Positions 61,301-64,000 of a DNA stretch of 64,000 nt are shown piece by piece. Both the position numbers and the translations under genes were made by a program. Under the pieces are notes generated by a model that searched no databases, was not told the origin of the DNA, and saw only the letters and a program-made list of their open reading frames with translations. Numbering within the stretch: the stretch's first letter is position 1; every line of letters begins with the position of its first letter. The DNA is from Magicicada septendecula (lineage: Eukaryota > Arthropoda > Insecta > Hemiptera > Cicadidae). The DNA is taken from contig CM068367.1 of the NCBI GenBank assembly GCA_034769895.1, positions 318,927,986 through 318,991,985 of the forward strand, written 5' to 3'.

Positions 61301-62205
61301 GCGACTACGATAGTCTCGTTGTTCTCAACGAGTCTAAAATAAATTCTAGAACAAATTAATGAGATATGTATGGTTCGGTATCAGATTAACAACAAGTTTG
61401 TTTTGCCATGAATTTTGTTCTTAATCCCTTACTGTTAGGAAAATCTGTGAAACTTACCATAAAAAATGACGTTTGCATTCAGGGCGGAAATACATTGGTG
61501 AAGAATAGTAGGTCTTACCTAATGCGTCTGAAACAAAGGAAATTGTAGGTTACACATTATATTCCGTAGATTGTTGACGTCATAGTACAACTAAACATAC
61601 ACTATACACGGATACATATCGCTAATTAATGTAGTATACATTTATTTTGGCGATGCACATATAAGTGTTAAAAAATGGTGAAGAGCAGTATTACGAACAT
61701 TTTGTGTTACATAATCAAAAATGAAGGAGGGCTTAATTCTTATAAACAGTCTTCTTGTTTTTTTTTTTAATGTAATAATTACCAATGAAATAATTGTTTA
61801 CTGAATTCTATTGTATAGGGTAGGAAGAGAAAGGGTTGCGGAGGTCGGGCCGGTTAATAACAGCTTCTGGTGGCATAATGAAGCCTTCAGCTTCTGTTAA
61901 ATGGTGGAAGTGAAGTCGAGGACCCGCCCAAATCGCAGGGCACGCGCGATCACTCCATAATCATGGTTATTACAAGTCCACGTGGCTGGCTCATACCCCT
62001 TAATCAATGGCCATCAAGGTTACCCTTTTGTGACTTGTCATACTTACGGTACGCTGTTTGACGCCCCACTGTAGGCCTTCCGATTGGAATTGCAATCGCA
62101 AATACACAGCGCACACCCGTAACGAGACTACTTAGTTTGTCAAACAATACTGCATACACGCACGCACGTACACGCACACTCACGCAAATATATATACACA
62201 CTATT
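55316..62205. other. Long unrecognised stretch
   Basis: Very AT-rich across 56.4-61.8 kb. Two 16-bp direct repeats (core AACTATAACTGTA) lie near 59107-59145. A TATATA-rich run is at 58420-58437. 61840-61990 is less AT-rich and has homeodomain-like words (ATAATCATGGTTATTA) and a doubled CAGCTTCTG. No gene or element recognised; open frames at 56119-56410, 59769-59981 and 60732-60932 lack motifs. Confidence 0.4.
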
Positions 62206-62230
62206 GTGCGCGCGCGCGCGCGTCTGTGTG
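62206..62230. repeat. (GC)n-(GT)n tract
   Basis: About 16 bp of alternating GC followed by TCTGTGTGT, preceded by CA-rich DNA (62155-62200). Alternating purine-pyrimidine, so Z-DNA-prone. Confidence 0.85.
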
Positions 62231-64000
62231 TATACTTTTATATATATTATTACTAATCAAATTATATATTCACTGTATAAATAAACATGTTTTCTTTTAT
62301 TGGACGTGCATGACACAACAATAAAGATAAACATGGAGTAGAAGGAAGTGAACAAAACAAACTATTTTATTGCTGATTATTCCTTAAATAAAATGCCCGC
62401 ACGCAACTACAAACTTACACACACACACACACACCAGAAAATATATGCGCATGCGTACATATACGTAATATAATAACGTATAAACCTGTATTGTTTTATA
62501 ACGAAGGACAACGTAGACGTAGTGAAACCAGTCTGCAAAGATGACAGACAAGGAAGGCAGGCTGGCAGGAATGTCGCCAGGATGAATACATTGGCCGTGT
62601 GGGCTTGTAGACAACACACAAAATGTTTGGCTGGCTCTGCTTTACCACCGCACCGTTCGCTTTATGAAAATGAGATGTGTTCGACTTCAACCGCTGCCAG
62701 AGGAAACTATATTTTATTACCTCCAACATATATCTTACGTTTGCATACACTTTTAAATAGTTGATTCTACATAAAATGGGAGGTTACCTCTTGTCCACTA
62801 TCGTTTTTTTTTTTACTTCGTATGTTTTGAATCGTATTTCCACGTACACAAAGACCATTCTTTGAATGTGTCAATGCCTTATAACGCGTCTTTTATTAGA
62901 ATTCACTTGTAAATGGCCTGGGAATCCACGGTTAAAAAAAAAAAATAGTTCTAACAACAATGGTAATCCTTTACACTTCCAAGACAAGATCTTCAGCTCT
63001 TGTTAAGCTATTTTGGCGGCTCTCGTGTTCACACGGCAGACAGATATCACTACACGTGATAATTTCTGTCACGGACAGCTGCTTACGAAAACTCTGTGTT
63101 TATTGTATAAAACACGGCTTGCCGTTTTTAATATGTGTCAGAATAATATAAATATATTTTCCTTTACCTTAGATTTAACATTTGTTTACAATGTTCCAAT
63201 AATTTTATTGTTTCATTACCACGTGAATACAAGCATTTTACCAGGCCAATTGTATTCGTTAATAAATGTCAGAAGATTGTATTTGAAGAACTTATAAGCT
63301 TTGCCGACACTCCTGCCGAGTGCGTAGACATAATCTGTAACCATTTTATAGCAAAGAATTCGACTAAAATAAAACAAAAAAAAAAATAAAAAAAAACAGT
63401 GAATGGAAACGAGTGTATGCGAAACACTATTAGATGACACAGGCCGCAGCATGCTTACAACTACTGTCTGAAAATATGAAACAACAAGAAGTTTTTTTGA
63501 CGCTTTAATACAAACTTTAAAACAAAGGTGTATTGTTTGTTTATTTGATGCAATCTTATAAATAATCGCTTCATCATATATAGAATTACTATTTAAAATT
63601 CTTTAACTTTTTTATAACTGAACAAAGCTCAATACTTCCCTACAGAAATGAAATGAAAGAAAGTTTTGTGTCAGCATTTAATAATGATCATTTGTGGCAG
63701 TAAATAGCACCGAGTTTTTCTGCCAGCTAGCGGCGGGGAATGTGCAGAAACCGGCTGGCTTCGTCAACGCGTTTTACCTTCGCAATACTACTTCCTGGGT
63801 ATCCGACGAATTTGCCAACAAACCATTGTAATCAATAAGCATTCATAATTAACTGGCCCATAAATATTTCTGTTTATTTGTTTTTCAACAGGATAAACAT
63901 TTAGTAGCGCTGATTTTAACGCACAAAAATACTAAAATTTTACAACATCCATTTATATTCCTACATTCACTAAAACGTCATGTAGTGTGTTTTTTGTATG
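62231..64000. other. Unrecognised DNA to window end
   Basis: A short (AC)n tract lies at 62416-62434. Overlapping open frames on both strands at 62384-62764 and 62960-63452 have no motif. A-runs are near 62936 and 63377-63397. Nothing else seen. Confidence 0.4.

Overview
The window looks like arthropod nuclear DNA, most likely from an insect. It is roughly two-thirds A+T by eye, full of di- and trinucleotide microsatellites, and carries decayed pieces of Penelope-like, non-LTR, hAT and tRNA-SINE elements. I recognise no intact host protein gene, no structural RNA gene and no prokaryotic feature. It reads as intergenic or large-intron sequence. The taxon is an inference from the element types and from a very strong excess of the palindrome TAGGCCTA; I cannot name an order with confidence.

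Layout. 1-30 kb: mostly unrecognised AT-rich DNA with microsatellites, a 315-bp foldback element (9.2-9.5 kb), a 46/42-bp minisatellite (11.1-11.3 kb), a decayed SINE body (13.9-14.1 kb), a promoter-like CpG-rich patch (21.3-21.5 kb), a LINE 3' fragment (25.0-25.4 kb) and a tRNA-derived SINE on the minus strand (29.4-29.6 kb). 30.8-37.6 kb: the most interesting block. A decayed minus-strand gene (31991-33790) encodes a protein that I read as an XPG/FEN-like nuclease core, a C-terminal Tesmin/TSO1-type CXC zinc-binding domain and an acidic tail. It lies between inverted repeats of about 230 bp ('A'), which are bracketed by directly repeated, virtually identical 120-bp units ('B'). The right end (about 1.17 kb) is tandemly duplicated, and the second copy is split by a truncated Penelope-like element with 169-170 bp inverted terminal copies.

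40.4-45.9 kb: a second transposon cluster, with a minus-strand LINE 3' end, a scrambled Penelope fragment, two non-autonomous hAT-like elements (one with a perfect 8-bp target duplication), a long GT tract and a full-length tRNA-derived SINE. 46-64 kb: mainly unrecognised AT-rich DNA with a few microsatellites and weak regulatory-looking patches.

The lead candidate for something undescribed is the A/B-bounded unit carrying the nuclease-CXC gene. It may be a defunct mobile element whose enzyme is the nuclease-like protein. The gene's decay and the repeats are read directly from the sequence; the nuclease assignment and the mobility are inference.
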